Of a stretch of DNA of 64,000 bases, positions 51,802 through 61,316 are shown in pieces (the first letter of the stretch is position 1; each line of letters starts with the position of its first letter). The notes beneath the pieces were generated by a model. That model was given only the letters and a program-made list of their open reading frames with translations. It was not told the origin of the DNA and made no database searches. This DNA is from JAWLEP01 sp964553045 (GTDB taxonomy: Bacteria > Fermentibacterota > Fermentibacteria > Fermentibacterales > JCC-6). Location of the stretch: assembly GCA_964553045.1 (NCBI GenBank), contig CAZKJG010000002.1, positions 62,001 to 126,000 on the forward strand, read 5' to 3'. Both the position numbers and the translations under genes were made by a program.

Positions 51802-52695
51802 CTAGAGCGCGTCCAGCGGCACCATTGCCACGAAGAGGCGGTGGTACTCCACGCTGTAGCCCTCTCCGGTCTGAAGCGACAGGGTGCTGATGGCCCGAAT
51901 CCGGCTTTCGGGAAGGGGGAACAGAAGGATCTTCTCCCCCATCCATCCTTCCGATTCCAGGTGCCCGCGCCAGCTCGCCCAGAGGGCCCTGACCTCCTCG
52001 GTCTTGAGATCTCCGTCCGCCCAGTCGCAGAGTCGGCTCACGGCGGTGCCCGTATCCAGGGGAAGGAACTCCCCGTCGATCAGGCTCCCCGGCACGTTTG
52101 CGGGATTCACCTCCATGTACATCAGACCGCCGGCCGCCGGCCGCACCACCAGGGCCGCGGATACCTCGCCCTGCTCCAGCATCCGGCGCGCCGATGGGAA
52201 GTCCGTGACCGGGATCTGCGTCTCGTAGTAGATGAACCTGTCCTCGACCCCGCTTTCAAAGCGCAGCCGGCAGGAGGGAACCTCCCGCCAGAGATCAACC
52301 GGCCAGTTGCCCGGTATCTCCGCCGCTTCGGGCAAGGTCTCTTCCCCCGGCGCCCTGTCTTGCGCCATCGCCTCGAAGCGCCACAACGCCGAGTTCGGCG
52401 ATACGCCGGAGGCGTCGGGGTAGAGTACGGTGAAGCTCCCCGTTTCGGTGCTTACCTCCAGCGTGCCGGAGAAATCCGGGCCGTGGATGTAGATCACGGG
52501 GGCTTCAGCGCATATCGGTTCTTCATCCGATGACGGGCCGGAGTAGATGTCCCAGGTGGAGGCGGGGTCGGCCGTGGCCACCACCCGGGTCTCGCCCATC
52601 CAGACCACCCCCCACTCATGGACCCGGACGACGTCGGCCGTGGTGGGAGGGACCATTACCGTATCGCAGACTGCCGCCAGCATCAGACCCAGCAT
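51802..52695 (-). CDS. secreted protein of unknown function
   Basis: 297 residues with a short signal peptide (MLGLMLAAVCDTVMVPPTTA); GGAGG lies 8 nt before the ATG. VVRVHEWGVVW is a motif found at the start of exported 'EWG' proteins in myxobacteria and candidate phyla. The rest is beta-rich with no catalytic motif (APVIYIHGPDFSGTLEVSTETG, RFIYYETQIPVTDFPSARRMLEQGEVSAALVVRP). It is followed by another exported unknown on the same strand. Confidence 0.6.
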   Translation of the reverse strand: MLGLMLAAVCDTVMVPPTTADVVRVHEWGVVWMGETRVVATADPASTWDIYSGPSSDEEPICAEAPVIYIHGPDFSGTLEVSTETGSFTVLYPDASGVSPNSALWRFEAMAQDRAPGEETLPEAAEIPGNWPVDLWREVPSCRLRFESGVEDRFIYYETQIPVTDFPSARRMLEQGEVSAALVVRPAAGGLMYMEVNPANVPGSLIDGEFLPLDTGTAVSRLCDWADGDLKTEEVRALWASWRGHLESEGWMGEKILLFPLPESRIRAISTLSLQTGEGYSVEYHRLFVAMVPLDAL

Positions 52696-52773
52696 TTCAT
52701 CTCCCTCCGTTCACTCCCATTCGGGCTCCCGCATGATACCGGAATCCGCGGCCCGATATTCTGCGGGTCGGCC

Positions 52774-53832
52774 TCAGAGCAGCTCATGGCGGTATATCCA
52801 GACGCTTCCGTCATGGATGAAGAGTATGCCGTCCATCTCCGGCGCCTGGGCCACGATTCCGTCCACCATGGCCTCGGTGATTCCTGTAAGTCCGGAGGTT
52901 CCGCGCGGGGAGAAGTCGGACCAGTCAATGCCGCCCAGCAGCACGTCTTCTCCCCCGCCGCGGGAGTACAGGTATCGGCCGTCCTCCAGCCGCAGGTGCA
53001 CCCGTACCTCCCCGCCCGGGTTGCGGGTCTCTCGTCCTTCGGCGAAACGGACTATCTGATTGCCGCCCTCCCTGGCCAGCCCGGCCCCCGGAAGGACCCA
53101 TCGGTGGATTATGCCCCCTCCGGTACTGTCCTCCAGCAGCACCTCGCCGGTGGTCACGTCCAGCAGCAGGTCCGGGGGACGGGCACCGGCGGCCACCAGG
53201 TCGGAGAAGGGGTCGGGCAGGAATCCGTCCGCCAGCAGGCCGGCGCAGTCACCCCGTTGCGAACCCGTGCAGATGTCTATGAGATGGGTGTCTGCGGTAG
53301 TGGGCAGACCTTGGGCCAATTGCTCCATATAGGCCTCTGGGTCCGGAGGACAGTCGAGGATCGGGGTTCCGTAGACGCTTCGGGAGTCGGACGTGAAATC
53401 GAACCTCGGACCGCCGCCCACCTGCATGGTCAGGGCAAGCGGACGGGCGTCGGTTCCATCATCACTGCAGACCACCAGCAGCATGGGGTCCATTACCGGG
53501 ACTCCCTCCGGCCGCACGCTGTCGGGAATGCCCACGCACAGGCCCAGGAGGATTCGGGTTCCGTCGGGGCTGGCCCTGAGAAGCAGCGCCTTCCCCGTCC
53601 ACTCCCAGCCCGCCTCGGCCGGGTCCCAGTCGATATCCAGCGGCTCGGCGTCCAGCTCTTCGGGGTCGAGCACCACGGGCCTCGAACCACTGTCCACGCA
53701 CGCCACGCCGCCCCCGGCCAGGGGCGTCAGCACCCGGCAGTAGGGGCTGGTCCGCACGGGGAGCCTCAGGGGGTTTGCGGGCTCCGGCGCTGAAGCGGCT
53801 ACGAGCAGGACGGCGACGATTGCGGGCGGCAT
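52774..53832 (-). CDS. secreted protein of unknown function, probable beta-propeller
   Basis: 352 residues from ATG 53832, with GGAGG 4 nt upstream. Signal peptide MPPAIVAVLLVAASAPEP. Repeated blades are suggested by SPDGTRILLGLC, TSDSRSVYGTPIL, GRYLYSRGGGEDVLLGGIDWSDFSP, and DGILFIHDGSVWIYRHELL (WD40/TolB-like SPDG). It lies 79 bp upstream of the EWG protein gene on the same strand and may be co-transcribed. Divergent from the S9 peptidase gene (257 bp between). Confidence 0.6.
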   Translation of the reverse strand: MPPAIVAVLLVAASAPEPANPLRLPVRTSPYCRVLTPLAGGGVACVDSGSRPVVLDPEELDAEPLDIDWDPAEAGWEWTGKALLLRASPDGTRILLGLCVGIPDSVRPEGVPVMDPMLLVVCSDDGTDARPLALTMQVGGGPRFDFTSDSRSVYGTPILDCPPDPEAYMEQLAQGLPTTADTHLIDICTGSQRGDCAGLLADGFLPDPFSDLVAAGARPPDLLLDVTTGEVLLEDSTGGGIIHRWVLPGAGLAREGGNQIVRFAEGRETRNPGGEVRVHLRLEDGRYLYSRGGGEDVLLGGIDWSDFSPRGTSGLTGITEAMVDGIVAQAPEMDGILFIHDGSVWIYRHELL

Positions 53833-54089
53833 GTGCCCTCCGTTCCCCGGTTGTTCGATGTGATCAGGCAGTAGAGAGATGGGGCCGGCGGCTCCGACGG
53901 TCAACCTCCGCGGCGCCGGCCCGCACGCAGCGCAGAATCGTTGCAGCGACACAAGGCCCGAAGCTGCAGCCCTGGTGCATGAGATTGACATCCGGGACGA
54001 CAGTGCCATTGTGGTGATCGTAGCGAAGGAAGGGCCCGACAGGGGCCGTATCTGGAAGGAAATCGGTTCCCACCTGCTGGAGGTCAGTC

Positions 54090-56570
54090 TTGAGAGTCAA
54101 TACGGCGGTACCGGCACTTCTCGCCCTGGCGGCCGCATTCCTTCCGATGGCGGCGGGGGCGCAGGCTTCCGTCGACAGCGCTGGTTCGCAGGCGGTCTGG
54201 CAGTCGCCTGCCGAGGATCTGCTTCAGGTGCTGCACGCGCCCAGGCTGCCCAGGGTGTGGACGGCTCCCGGCGGTGACTATCTCCTGCTGGCGGATCCGG
54301 TGGTCTACCCGCACCTGACCGAGCTGGCCGCTCCCGTGCACAAGCTGGCGGGCATTCGAGTCGACCCCCGCACCAACGGCCATCACGGTCGGCGCGGGTA
54401 CACCTCTCCCCGCCTGGTGGAGGTGGCGGGAGGGGGCGTCACAGAGCTCGGCCTGCCCGACGGGGCCGAGGTCCACGACGTGGACTTCTCCGCAGACGGC
54501 ATGCGTTTCGCCCTTGCCGTGTGCCATGCCGACCACATCGGCCTGTGGGTGGGTTCGGCGAACGGGGATCTGGTCAGAATCGACGGACTGGAGCTGAACC
54601 CTCTCCTCGGCGATGCGGTGCAGTGGCTGCCCGACGGGGAGAGGCTGCTGGTCCTCCGGGCCCCCGGAAGGGGCCCGGTCCCCGAGCCGCCGCCCATTCC
54701 GGCTGGGCCCGCGGTAGCGGAAGGGGCCGGCGAGGCTGCCAGGTCCACCTACGAGGCGCGGGATCTGCTCCGGACCGCCTACGATGACTCGCTCTTCTCC
54801 TACTACTGCAGGTCTCAGCCGGTGGTGGTGGACCGGCATGGAGGAGAGCCGGAGACGCTGGTCGGGCCGGCGCACTACCACAACGTGGCTTTCTCCCCGG
54901 ACGGACGTTACGTGCTCGTCGAGCGCCTGGCGGAGCCCTGGTCCCATGAGGTGGCCTGGTGGCGATTCCCCAGGGAGATAGGGGTATGGAACGCCGATGG
55001 CGCCCATGTGGCCGACATAGCTTCGCTTCCCCTGGCCGACGAGGTCCCCGTGCATGGCGTCCCCACCGGACCGCGGTCGGTCGCCTGGCGTCCCACGGCG
55101 CCGCACGAGCTGTACTGGATCGAGGCTCTGGACGGAGGCGACCCCGTTGCCGATGCGCCATTCCGCGACCGGCTGATGAGGCTGGAGGCTCCCTTCACCG
55201 GTGAGCCCGAGGAGGTCTTCCGGACCGAGCACCGCATGATGTCCTGGCAGATGAAGTGGGGGGGCGAAGGCGGGACGCTCATGCTGGGCGAGTACGAGCG
55301 GATGCGGCGCTGGCTGTACATCTGGCTTGTGGATGTGGACAGCGGCGACGCGAGGCTGTGGTTCGACCGCGACGCCGGCGACCGCTACGGAGACCCGGGA
55401 AGCCCCGTCATGCGGCAGCTGCCCAGCGGGGGCCGGGTGATGCACCAGAAGGGGGACTCGGTCTACTTCCGCGGCAGCGGGGCCACCGAGGGTGGAGACC
55501 GTCCGTTCCTGGACCTGCGGCACCTGGGGAGCGACGGAGCCCGTCGTCTCTTCCGCTGCCCCCCCGGCCGGTACGAGTACTTCGTGGCCTTCGCAGGCGG
55601 GGAGGATCGGCTGGTGCTGCGGTCGGAGTCGCCGAAAGACGTCCCCAACTACTACCTGGCCACGCTGGGCCGGGGTGCGGAGTCGGCGCCGGGGGAGGAC
55701 ACCGGGGTTCTGACCATGGAGCCGATAACGGACTTTCGGGACCCCGCCCCCCGCTTGCGGGAGGCGAGCAACCGGCTGGTGCGGTACGAGCGCGGGGACG
55801 GCGTACCCCTCAGCTTCCAGCTGTACCTCCCCCCCGGCTACGAGGAGGGCACGCTGCTGCCGACGGTGGTAAGCGCATATCCGCTTGAGTACTCGGGTGC
55901 TTCCACGGCCGGACAGGTCAGGGGATCGACTCGGCGATTCCTGACACTGCACGGGGCCTCCAGCCTGTTCTTCCTGCTGCGGGGCTATGCGGTGCTCAGC
56001 CGGACCTCCATGCCCATGATCGGCGACCCGGAGACCACATACGACACCTTCGTCCCCCAGCTGGTGGCCGACGCGGAGGCGGCGGTGCAGAAGGTGGTTG
56101 AGATGGGGGTGGCCGACCCGGACCGAATCGGCGTAATCGGCCACAGCCACGGCGGGCTGATGGTGGCGCACCTGCTGGCGCATACGGATCTATTCAGCGC
56201 CGGCATCGCCCGCAGCGGCTCCTACAACAAGACCAACCAGCCCTTCGGCTTCCAGGCCGAGCGTCGCTCTCTTTTTGAGGCCAGGGACGTCTACATACAG
56301 GTTTCACCGCTCTTCTTCGCCGACGAGGTGGACGAGCCGGTACTGATAATCCACGGAGAGGAGGACTCGAACCCGGGCACGCGCACGTTCCAGTCGGAGA
56401 TCTTCTTCGAGGCGGTGCGCGGCTCCGGCGGAACCGTGCGGCTGGTACTCCTGCCCTTCGAGGACCACGGCTACCGGGCCCGGGAGAGCGTGGAGCACGT
56501 GCTCTGGGAACAGATGCGCTGGTTCGACAGGCATGTCAGAGGGGCGGACGCCGGAGTTCCGGCGGACTAG
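54090..56570 (+). CDS. secreted S9D-type prolyl oligopeptidase family peptidase (glutamyl endopeptidase-like)
   Basis: 826 residues from TTG 54090 (GGAGG 6 nt upstream). Signal peptide MRVNTAVPALLALAAAFLPMAAGAQA. The N-terminal half is a beta-propeller (DVDFSADGMRFAL, AFSPDGRYVLVERL). The C-terminal alpha/beta hydrolase has the nucleophile Ser in IGVIGHSHGGLMVAHLL, Asp in LIIHGEEDSNPGT and His in LPFEDHGYRARE, matching S9D enzymes such as plant chloroplast glutamyl endopeptidase. The inserted Pro/Gly-rich loop (APGRGPVPEPPPIPAGPAV) is typical of that subgroup. It probably degrades extracellular or periplasmic peptides, alongside the M1 and C1 peptidases of this window. Confidence 0.88.
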   Translation: MRVNTAVPALLALAAAFLPMAAGAQASVDSAGSQAVWQSPAEDLLQVLHAPRLPRVWTAPGGDYLLLADPVVYPHLTELAAPVHKLAGIRVDPRTNGHHGRRGYTSPRLVEVAGGGVTELGLPDGAEVHDVDFSADGMRFALAVCHADHIGLWVGSANGDLVRIDGLELNPLLGDAVQWLPDGERLLVLRAPGRGPVPEPPPIPAGPAVAEGAGEAARSTYEARDLLRTAYDDSLFSYYCRSQPVVVDRHGGEPETLVGPAHYHNVAFSPDGRYVLVERLAEPWSHEVAWWRFPREIGVWNADGAHVADIASLPLADEVPVHGVPTGPRSVAWRPTAPHELYWIEALDGGDPVADAPFRDRLMRLEAPFTGEPEEVFRTEHRMMSWQMKWGGEGGTLMLGEYERMRRWLYIWLVDVDSGDARLWFDRDAGDRYGDPGSPVMRQLPSGGRVMHQKGDSVYFRGSGATEGGDRPFLDLRHLGSDGARRLFRCPPGRYEYFVAFAGGEDRLVLRSESPKDVPNYYLATLGRGAESAPGEDTGVLTMEPITDFRDPAPRLREASNRLVRYERGDGVPLSFQLYLPPGYEEGTLLPTVVSAYPLEYSGASTAGQVRGSTRRFLTLHGASSLFFLLRGYAVLSRTSMPMIGDPETTYDTFVPQLVADAEAAVQKVVEMGVADPDRIGVIGHSHGGLMVAHLLAHTDLFSAGIARSGSYNKTNQPFGFQAERRSLFEARDVYIQVSPLFFADEVDEPVLIIHGEEDSNPGTRTFQSEIFFEAVRGSGGTVRLVLLPFEDHGYRARESVEHVLWEQMRWFDRHVRGADAGVPAD

Positions 56571-57376
56571 AAGCCGATGTCCAGACCCAGGGCCAGGCGC
56601 CTGGGCTGCGAGTAGACGTACCCGTTGTCCAGCGGCCCGGTGGGGTCCGCGTCGAAGCAGCTCCCCACGCCAAAATGGTACCAGGGCACGCTGGCGATGA
56701 AGTCGATGTTCCGGCGGTCGAAGAGGTTGCGCCAGCCCATCCAGCCCGTCATCTGCAATGGTCCCGCATGGAAGCGCTTCTCCAGCCTGAGGTCGGTGCT
56801 CATGGTCTCGGGGTAGCGCCAGCCGTTGATCTCCTGCTCGACTGTTTCGGGGTCGTTGTAGGTATAGGGGTACCCGCTTCCGTATGTCCAGAGGAGCCTC
56901 GCCCCCAGTCCGCCGAGCAGCGGCGAGGAGACATGGTCCGGAGTCCTCGCGCCAAGGTCGAGGACAAGCGTGTGTCTCTGGTCCCAGTCCAGGGGGTGGT
57001 CCTCTTCGGCGGGCTGAAGGCCCTCGAGGGTCTGCCTGTAGCCCGTCAGGGGCGCCTTCGACCAGCGTCCAGCTTCCAGGACAGCTCTCCTCCGCGGCCT
57101 CCTCTGACGTGCATCCGGTCACTGGTGAGGCCGGCGTCGCCCTCGCTGAGCCACCGGGCGTACTGGCTGTTCCAGCCGACCTCTCCCCAGCCGCTGCCGG
57201 GTGACTTCACGGGTGAAGAGGCCTGCAGAAGGTCTGCCAGGCTGGAGCCGGCATAGATCACCCTGATACCGGTCGAAGGCCCTTCCGGGAAAGAGGAATC
57301 GGGCACCGCCGCGGCGGGGCCGGCCACCAGCAGCAGAGGGGGGGAGTAGGATCGCGGCTGCGATTAATGAAGGCAT
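56567..57376 (-). pseudogene. TonB-dependent receptor with large internal deletion and frameshifts
   Basis: The ATG at 57376 (GGAGG 5 nt upstream) starts a signal peptide that needs a 1-base shift in a run of seven C (57338-57344 on the plus strand as G). After it VPDSSFPEG, SSLADLLQASSPVKSPGSGWG and RMHVRGGRGGELSWKLD read as the start of a TonB plug domain. Then, near 57065, sequence jumps in another frame to barrel strands (GRWSKAPLTGYRQTLEG, GARLLWTYGSGYPYTYND) and the true C-terminus RNLFDRRNIDFIASVPWYHFG ... RRLALGLDIGF with the terminal Phe. Most of the plug and barrel are missing (about 270 codons instead of 700-900). Non-functional. Confidence 0.75.
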
Positions 57377-57642
57377 TTCGTCCTCCATGAACGTCATAAT
57401 ATGGAATAATATGTAGATCATTACCGGCCCGCATCGGCCCGTCAACCGACGCCGTCGTCGGTTTTCTTCCGGATGCCCGGCATGGTTCTGGCCATGGCCT
57501 CATGGGTTCGGGCCGGGGCTCTGTCGTTGACACGCCGGCGCTCTTGGGGCAGTTTCGATCTTCGCGGCACGGCCCGGCAGCGGATTGTGCCCGACGAACA
57601 GGCGGCATTCCGCAAACGGCACATCGCAGGATTGGACTGGTC

Positions 57643-59019
57643 ATGACCCGAACCCGCAGAGGCATTCATCCGGCAGCGGTGCTGGTCCCCGCAGCGTTGG
57701 CAGTCGCCGCCGGCCTTCTGCTGTTCTACGCGCACCGCTCGGAGGGCTTCGACGCCGATGAGTTTCCGCTTCCCGTGATGTACTACATGTATGCCCACAG
57801 GGCTGACACCACCGCCGCGGTGGATGAGGAGGAGGACCTTATGCCGCCGGGAGCATGGTTTCCGGCAAGGGACGGCGGAGACGCGGCCGACAGCCTGGAC
57901 GAAGGCCGCAGGGAGGAGATCGAAGAGCTGCGATCCCTGGGCTATCTGGCCGGGTACCACGATGCGCCTGTTCGCCAGGGGGTGACCGTCCATGACTCGG
58001 TAAGGTCCTGGCCCGGGTACAACCTGATCGTCTCCGGCCACGGCCCGGGGGCGCTGCTGCTGGACATGGAGGGCGAGCTGGTGCACGAGTGGTACACCCA
58101 CTTCGACCAGCTCCGGGTCTGGCCGGGCTCCGAGGACGTGGACATGGATATGCAGTTCTGGACCAGGGCGATGATGATGCCCGACGGCGGGCTGATGATC
58201 CTGGTGGAGAACCTGGGTATCGCCCGTCTGGACAGGGATTCGGACACACTCTGGGTCAGCGGCTACATCCAGCCCCACCACGACTTCGACGTGGGCCCCG
58301 ACGACAGCATCTACGCCATCTGCAAGGAGGTCTACGTCGACGAGGCCTACAACCCCGACGCCCCGATCCTGGAAGAGCTGGTGGGAGTGCTGAGCCCGGA
58401 GGGAGAGCTGGTCCGGACCATAAACATCCGTCACGCCCTGATGCGGTCGCCCTACGCCCCGGTGCTGCGCAGGATGGCCCCGGAGGGCGACATCCTTCAC
58501 GCCAATACGCTGGAGTACATACAGGGCGATTTCGAGGGCAGCATCACGCCGCTGAGAGAGGGAACGCTCCTCCTGTCGCTGAGGGCGGTGGACCTCGTGT
58601 GCGCCCTGGACAAGAAGACGGGAGAGGTCTACTGGGCCGAGTCCGACCTCTGGCACAGGCAGCACCAGCCCACCATGCTGAAGGACGGCAACATGCTGGT
58701 CTTCGACAACCGGGGATTCCGACAGGATTCCCGGGTGCTGGAGATAGACCCGGCCACCCGGGAGGTGGTCTGGTCCTACCGGGGAGGCGGTGACCAGCCC
58801 CACTTCTTCAGCGTGGGCCGCGGCTCGAACCAGCGGCTGCCAAACGGCAATACGCTGATAACCGAGTCCAACCAGGGCCGCGCCCTGGAGGTAACGCCGG
58901 AGGGGGAGATCGTCTGGGAGTGGATCAGCCCCTACAGGGCCGGAGATCATCTGGAGCTGATAGCCACCCTGTTCGAGATCGTCCGCTACCCTCTGGACTA
59001 TCCGGAAGACCAGCCCTAG
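57643..59019 (+). CDS. arylsulfotransferase (ASST)-like beta-propeller protein
   Basis: 458 residues from ATG 57643. One N-terminal membrane/signal segment (AAVLVPAALAVAAGLLLFYA). The rest follows the Arylsulfotrans_2 pattern: GALLLDMEGELVHEWYTHF, MMMPDGGLMILVENLGIARLD, HHDFDVGPDDSIYAI, WHRQHQPTMLKDGNMLVFDN, VWSYRGGGDQPHFFSVGRG, QRLPNGNTLITESNQGRALEV and PEGEIVWEW. Characterised ASSTs move sulfate between phenols in the periplasm, but most members of this propeller family are untested and may be only binding proteins. The segment IEELRSLGYL resembles sulfatase C-termini. It is divergent from the TonB receptor remnant. Confidence 0.72.
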   Translation: MTRTRRGIHPAAVLVPAALAVAAGLLLFYAHRSEGFDADEFPLPVMYYMYAHRADTTAAVDEEEDLMPPGAWFPARDGGDAADSLDEGRREEIEELRSLGYLAGYHDAPVRQGVTVHDSVRSWPGYNLIVSGHGPGALLLDMEGELVHEWYTHFDQLRVWPGSEDVDMDMQFWTRAMMMPDGGLMILVENLGIARLDRDSDTLWVSGYIQPHHDFDVGPDDSIYAICKEVYVDEAYNPDAPILEELVGVLSPEGELVRTINIRHALMRSPYAPVLRRMAPEGDILHANTLEYIQGDFEGSITPLREGTLLLSLRAVDLVCALDKKTGEVYWAESDLWHRQHQPTMLKDGNMLVFDNRGFRQDSRVLEIDPATREVVWSYRGGGDQPHFFSVGRGSNQRLPNGNTLITESNQGRALEVTPEGEIVWEWISPYRAGDHLELIATLFEIVRYPLDYPEDQP

Positions 59020-59182
59020 GGGCACCCCGCCGGTTTGCGCCTTGGTCTCAATTGCTCAGCTGAGGGGTGATCCATCAGCCATCTGAGCTCCTTCTGCCGC
59101 TGGCCGCGTTGGGCCCGGGTCCCGGTGCTGTTATCATTCCGTCGGCTGGTGGCCGGTGGGGGAAGACCGCACGGAGGGTAGA

Positions 59183-59602
59183 ATGGGGAGCGATTTCGCC
59201 GAAGGCGCGGAGCACCGGCTGACGATGTCGGTGCGGGACTACGAGTGCGACGTGCAGGGCATCGTCAACAACGCCGTGTACCTGAACTACCTCGAGCACG
59301 CCCGGCACCGCCACCTGCTCTCGCGGGGAGTGGACTTCGTGGAGATGGCCGGGCGGGGCCTGAACATGGTGGTGACCCGCATGGAGCTGGACTACCGCCG
59401 GCCCCTTCGGGCCGGGGACACGTTGACAGTGACCTCCTCCATGAGACGGGTCTCCAGGCTGCGCTTCCGCTTCGACCAGTCGATCACGCTGGAGCCGGGC
59501 GGTGAGGGCGTCCTTGGGGCAGTGGTCCTTGGTTCTGTCGTAAACAGGGAGGGCAGGCCGGTGGCTGCTCCGGAGCTGGAACGCCTGGCGGGAGGGGAAT
59601 AG
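59183..59602 (+). CDS. YbgC/4-hydroxybenzoyl-CoA-type acyl-CoA thioesterase
   Basis: 139 residues from ATG 59183 (GGAGG 5 nt upstream). Hot-dog fold signature near the N-terminus: VRDYECDVQGIVNNAVYLNYLEHARHRHL (the DxxGxVNNxxYLxYxExAR active-site block with catalytic Asp), then LNMVVTRMELDYRRPLRAGDTLTVTSSMRRV. These hydrolyse aroyl- or acyl-CoA esters. It is 12 bp before the MFS transporter gene, so the two are probably one operon. Confidence 0.88.
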   Translation: MGSDFAEGAEHRLTMSVRDYECDVQGIVNNAVYLNYLEHARHRHLLSRGVDFVEMAGRGLNMVVTRMELDYRRPLRAGDTLTVTSSMRRVSRLRFRFDQSITLEPGGEGVLGAVVLGSVVNREGRPVAAPELERLAGGE

Positions 59603-59614
59603 GGAGGCGGAGAC

Positions 59615-60862
59615 TTGGGCTTCAGGCGGGACTTGCAGTTCTACCGGTTCTCGGCCTACGGCTTCCTCAAGAACCTGCGCTTCTTCGAACCCTTCATCAT
59701 CCTCTACTTCAGGGAGGCGGGTTTCTCCTTCCTGCAGATAGGCCTGCTGTTCTCCGTCAGGGAGACGGCCACTGTGGTGCTGGAGGTTCCCAGCGGCTTC
59801 ATGGCCGACTTAAGCGGCAGGAAGTCGGCCATGGTGCTGTCCATGGCGGCCTACGTGATCAGCTTCCTCACTTTCTTCCTCACCTCCTCCTACGCCGCAG
59901 CAATGGGGGCCATGGTCCTGTTCGCGGTGGGGGAAGCCTTCCGGACCGGGACCCACAAGGCCATGATCCTGGAATACCTGGCCCTGACCGGGCAGGGGGA
60001 GCACAAGTCCGACTACTACGGGGCCACCCGGGCGGCCTCCCAACTGGGTTCCGCGGTGAACGCCCTGATTGCCGCCGCCCTGGTGTTCGCCTTCAGGGAG
60101 TACAGGTACGTATTCCTGGCCGCCGCCGTTCCCTGCCTGCTGAACATGCTCAACCTGGGCACCTATCCGGCGGAGCTGAGCTGGACACGGGCCGGCGGCT
60201 CACGGCCCGGGATTCGAAAGACCCTGAGGCGTTTGGCGGAGATGGTTCGAAGCGGAGATGTGCGGCTCTGTGTGATGAACTCCGCCACCTTCGACGCATT
60301 CTTCAAGGTCCTCAAGGAGTACCTGCAGCCCATGCTGAAGGCGCTGGCCCTCGGCCTGCCGCTGCTTACGGCAATCGGTCCCGACAGGAGAGCGGCCGTT
60401 CTGGTGGGAAGCGTATACTTCGTCCTCTTTCTGCTGGCAGGGGCCGCATCCAGGTCATCCGGGACCTTCGGCCGGCGGACCGGCCTTACCCGCGCCATGA
60501 ACGTCTCCTGGCTGGCGGGAGCCGCCCTGCTGGCCGCTGCCGGGGGGCTCCGGGTACTGGAGGTGACCTGGATGAGCGTGGCGGCATACGTGGCGCTCTA
60601 CGCAGTGCAGAACCTGCGCAGGCCCCTCTGCGTAAGCCGGATAAGCGACGGCGTCCATGGCGGGGTTATGTCCACCGGCCTGTCCGTGGAGTCCCTGACC
60701 AAGACTCTGAGCATGGCGCTCCTGGCGCCCGCCTGTGGCTGGGTGGCCGATCGGGCGGGAGTGGGGACATCGGTGCTGGTCTTCGGCTTGCTGCTCGCGG
60801 TTCTCTACGTGCCCCTCCGCATGAGGAAGGGCTCCGACGCCGCCCCCGGGGCCACGGCTTGA
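59615..60862 (+). CDS. major facilitator superfamily transporter
   Basis: 415 residues with about 12 transmembrane helices. TTG start supported by GGAGG 7 nt upstream. The N-terminal half has the MFS motif A region GFMADLSGRKSAMVLSMAAY and earlier LFSVRETATVVLEVPSG, which is the pattern of the small-molecule/drug efflux MFS group. The second half has TGLTRAMNVSWLAGAALLAAAG and ISDGVHGGVMSTGLSVESLTKTLS. Substrate unknown. Follows the thioesterase gene by 12 bp. Confidence 0.85.
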   Translation: MGFRRDLQFYRFSAYGFLKNLRFFEPFIILYFREAGFSFLQIGLLFSVRETATVVLEVPSGFMADLSGRKSAMVLSMAAYVISFLTFFLTSSYAAAMGAMVLFAVGEAFRTGTHKAMILEYLALTGQGEHKSDYYGATRAASQLGSAVNALIAAALVFAFREYRYVFLAAAVPCLLNMLNLGTYPAELSWTRAGGSRPGIRKTLRRLAEMVRSGDVRLCVMNSATFDAFFKVLKEYLQPMLKALALGLPLLTAIGPDRRAAVLVGSVYFVLFLLAGAASRSSGTFGRRTGLTRAMNVSWLAGAALLAAAGGLRVLEVTWMSVAAYVALYAVQNLRRPLCVSRISDGVHGGVMSTGLSVESLTKTLSMALLAPACGWVADRAGVGTSVLVFGLLLAVLYVPLRMRKGSDAAPGATA

Positions 60863-60938
60863 GAGACCGGCGCAGTGCTGGTATCTTGTTTCCCTGGAAC
60901 GATCGTCGGGCAAGGCGCCGGATGGAGGTTTCCCGATA

Positions 60939-61298
60939 ATGAGGACCATCATAGCCGGCTCCAGGAGCATAACCGACCTGTCGGTGGTGCGGAAGGCCGT
61001 GGAGAGGTCGGGCTTCTCCGTCACCGAGGTGGTCTCCGGCGGTGCCAGGGGCGTGGACCGGCTGGGCGAGAGTCTGGCCGGAATCCTGGGAGTGCCCTGC
61101 AGGGTGTTCCCCGCGGACTGGGACGCCCACGGCCGCTCCGCCGGAGTGATACGAAACGCGGAGATGGCCGATTACGCCGAAGCCCTGGTGGCTGTCTGGG
61201 ACGGAAGGAGCCGGGGCACGGCCAACATGATAACCCAGGCCAGGCGGAGGGGCCTCGCGGTGTACGTTCACAGGCCGGACTCCCGCGTGTCCGGATAG
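60939..61298 (+). CDS. DUF2493/YspA-type SLOG-family nucleotide-binding protein
   Basis: 119 residues. MRTIIAGSRSITDLSVVRKAV and VVSGGARGVDRLGE are the Rossmann-like GGARGxD block of the SLOG superfamily, followed by FPADWDAHGRSAGVIRNAEMADYAEALVAVWDGRSRGTANMI. Proteins of this family bind nucleotides or modified sugars; phage and bacterial copies are common and the function is not established. It lies between the MFS gene and the nitroreductase gene on the same strand. Confidence 0.85.
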   Translation: MRTIIAGSRSITDLSVVRKAVERSGFSVTEVVSGGARGVDRLGESLAGILGVPCRVFPADWDAHGRSAGVIRNAEMADYAEALVAVWDGRSRGTANMITQARRRGLAVYVHRPDSRVSG

Positions 61299-61316
61299 AA
61301 CCAAGGAAGGGGACAC

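Noticed and set aside
53833..54089. Coding frames between the two divergent secreted genes
   Set aside because: Only short frames without conservation or ribosome sites; treated as promoter region.
54084..56183. Minus-strand open frame of about 700 codons
   Set aside because: Antisense to the S9 peptidase; no motifs.
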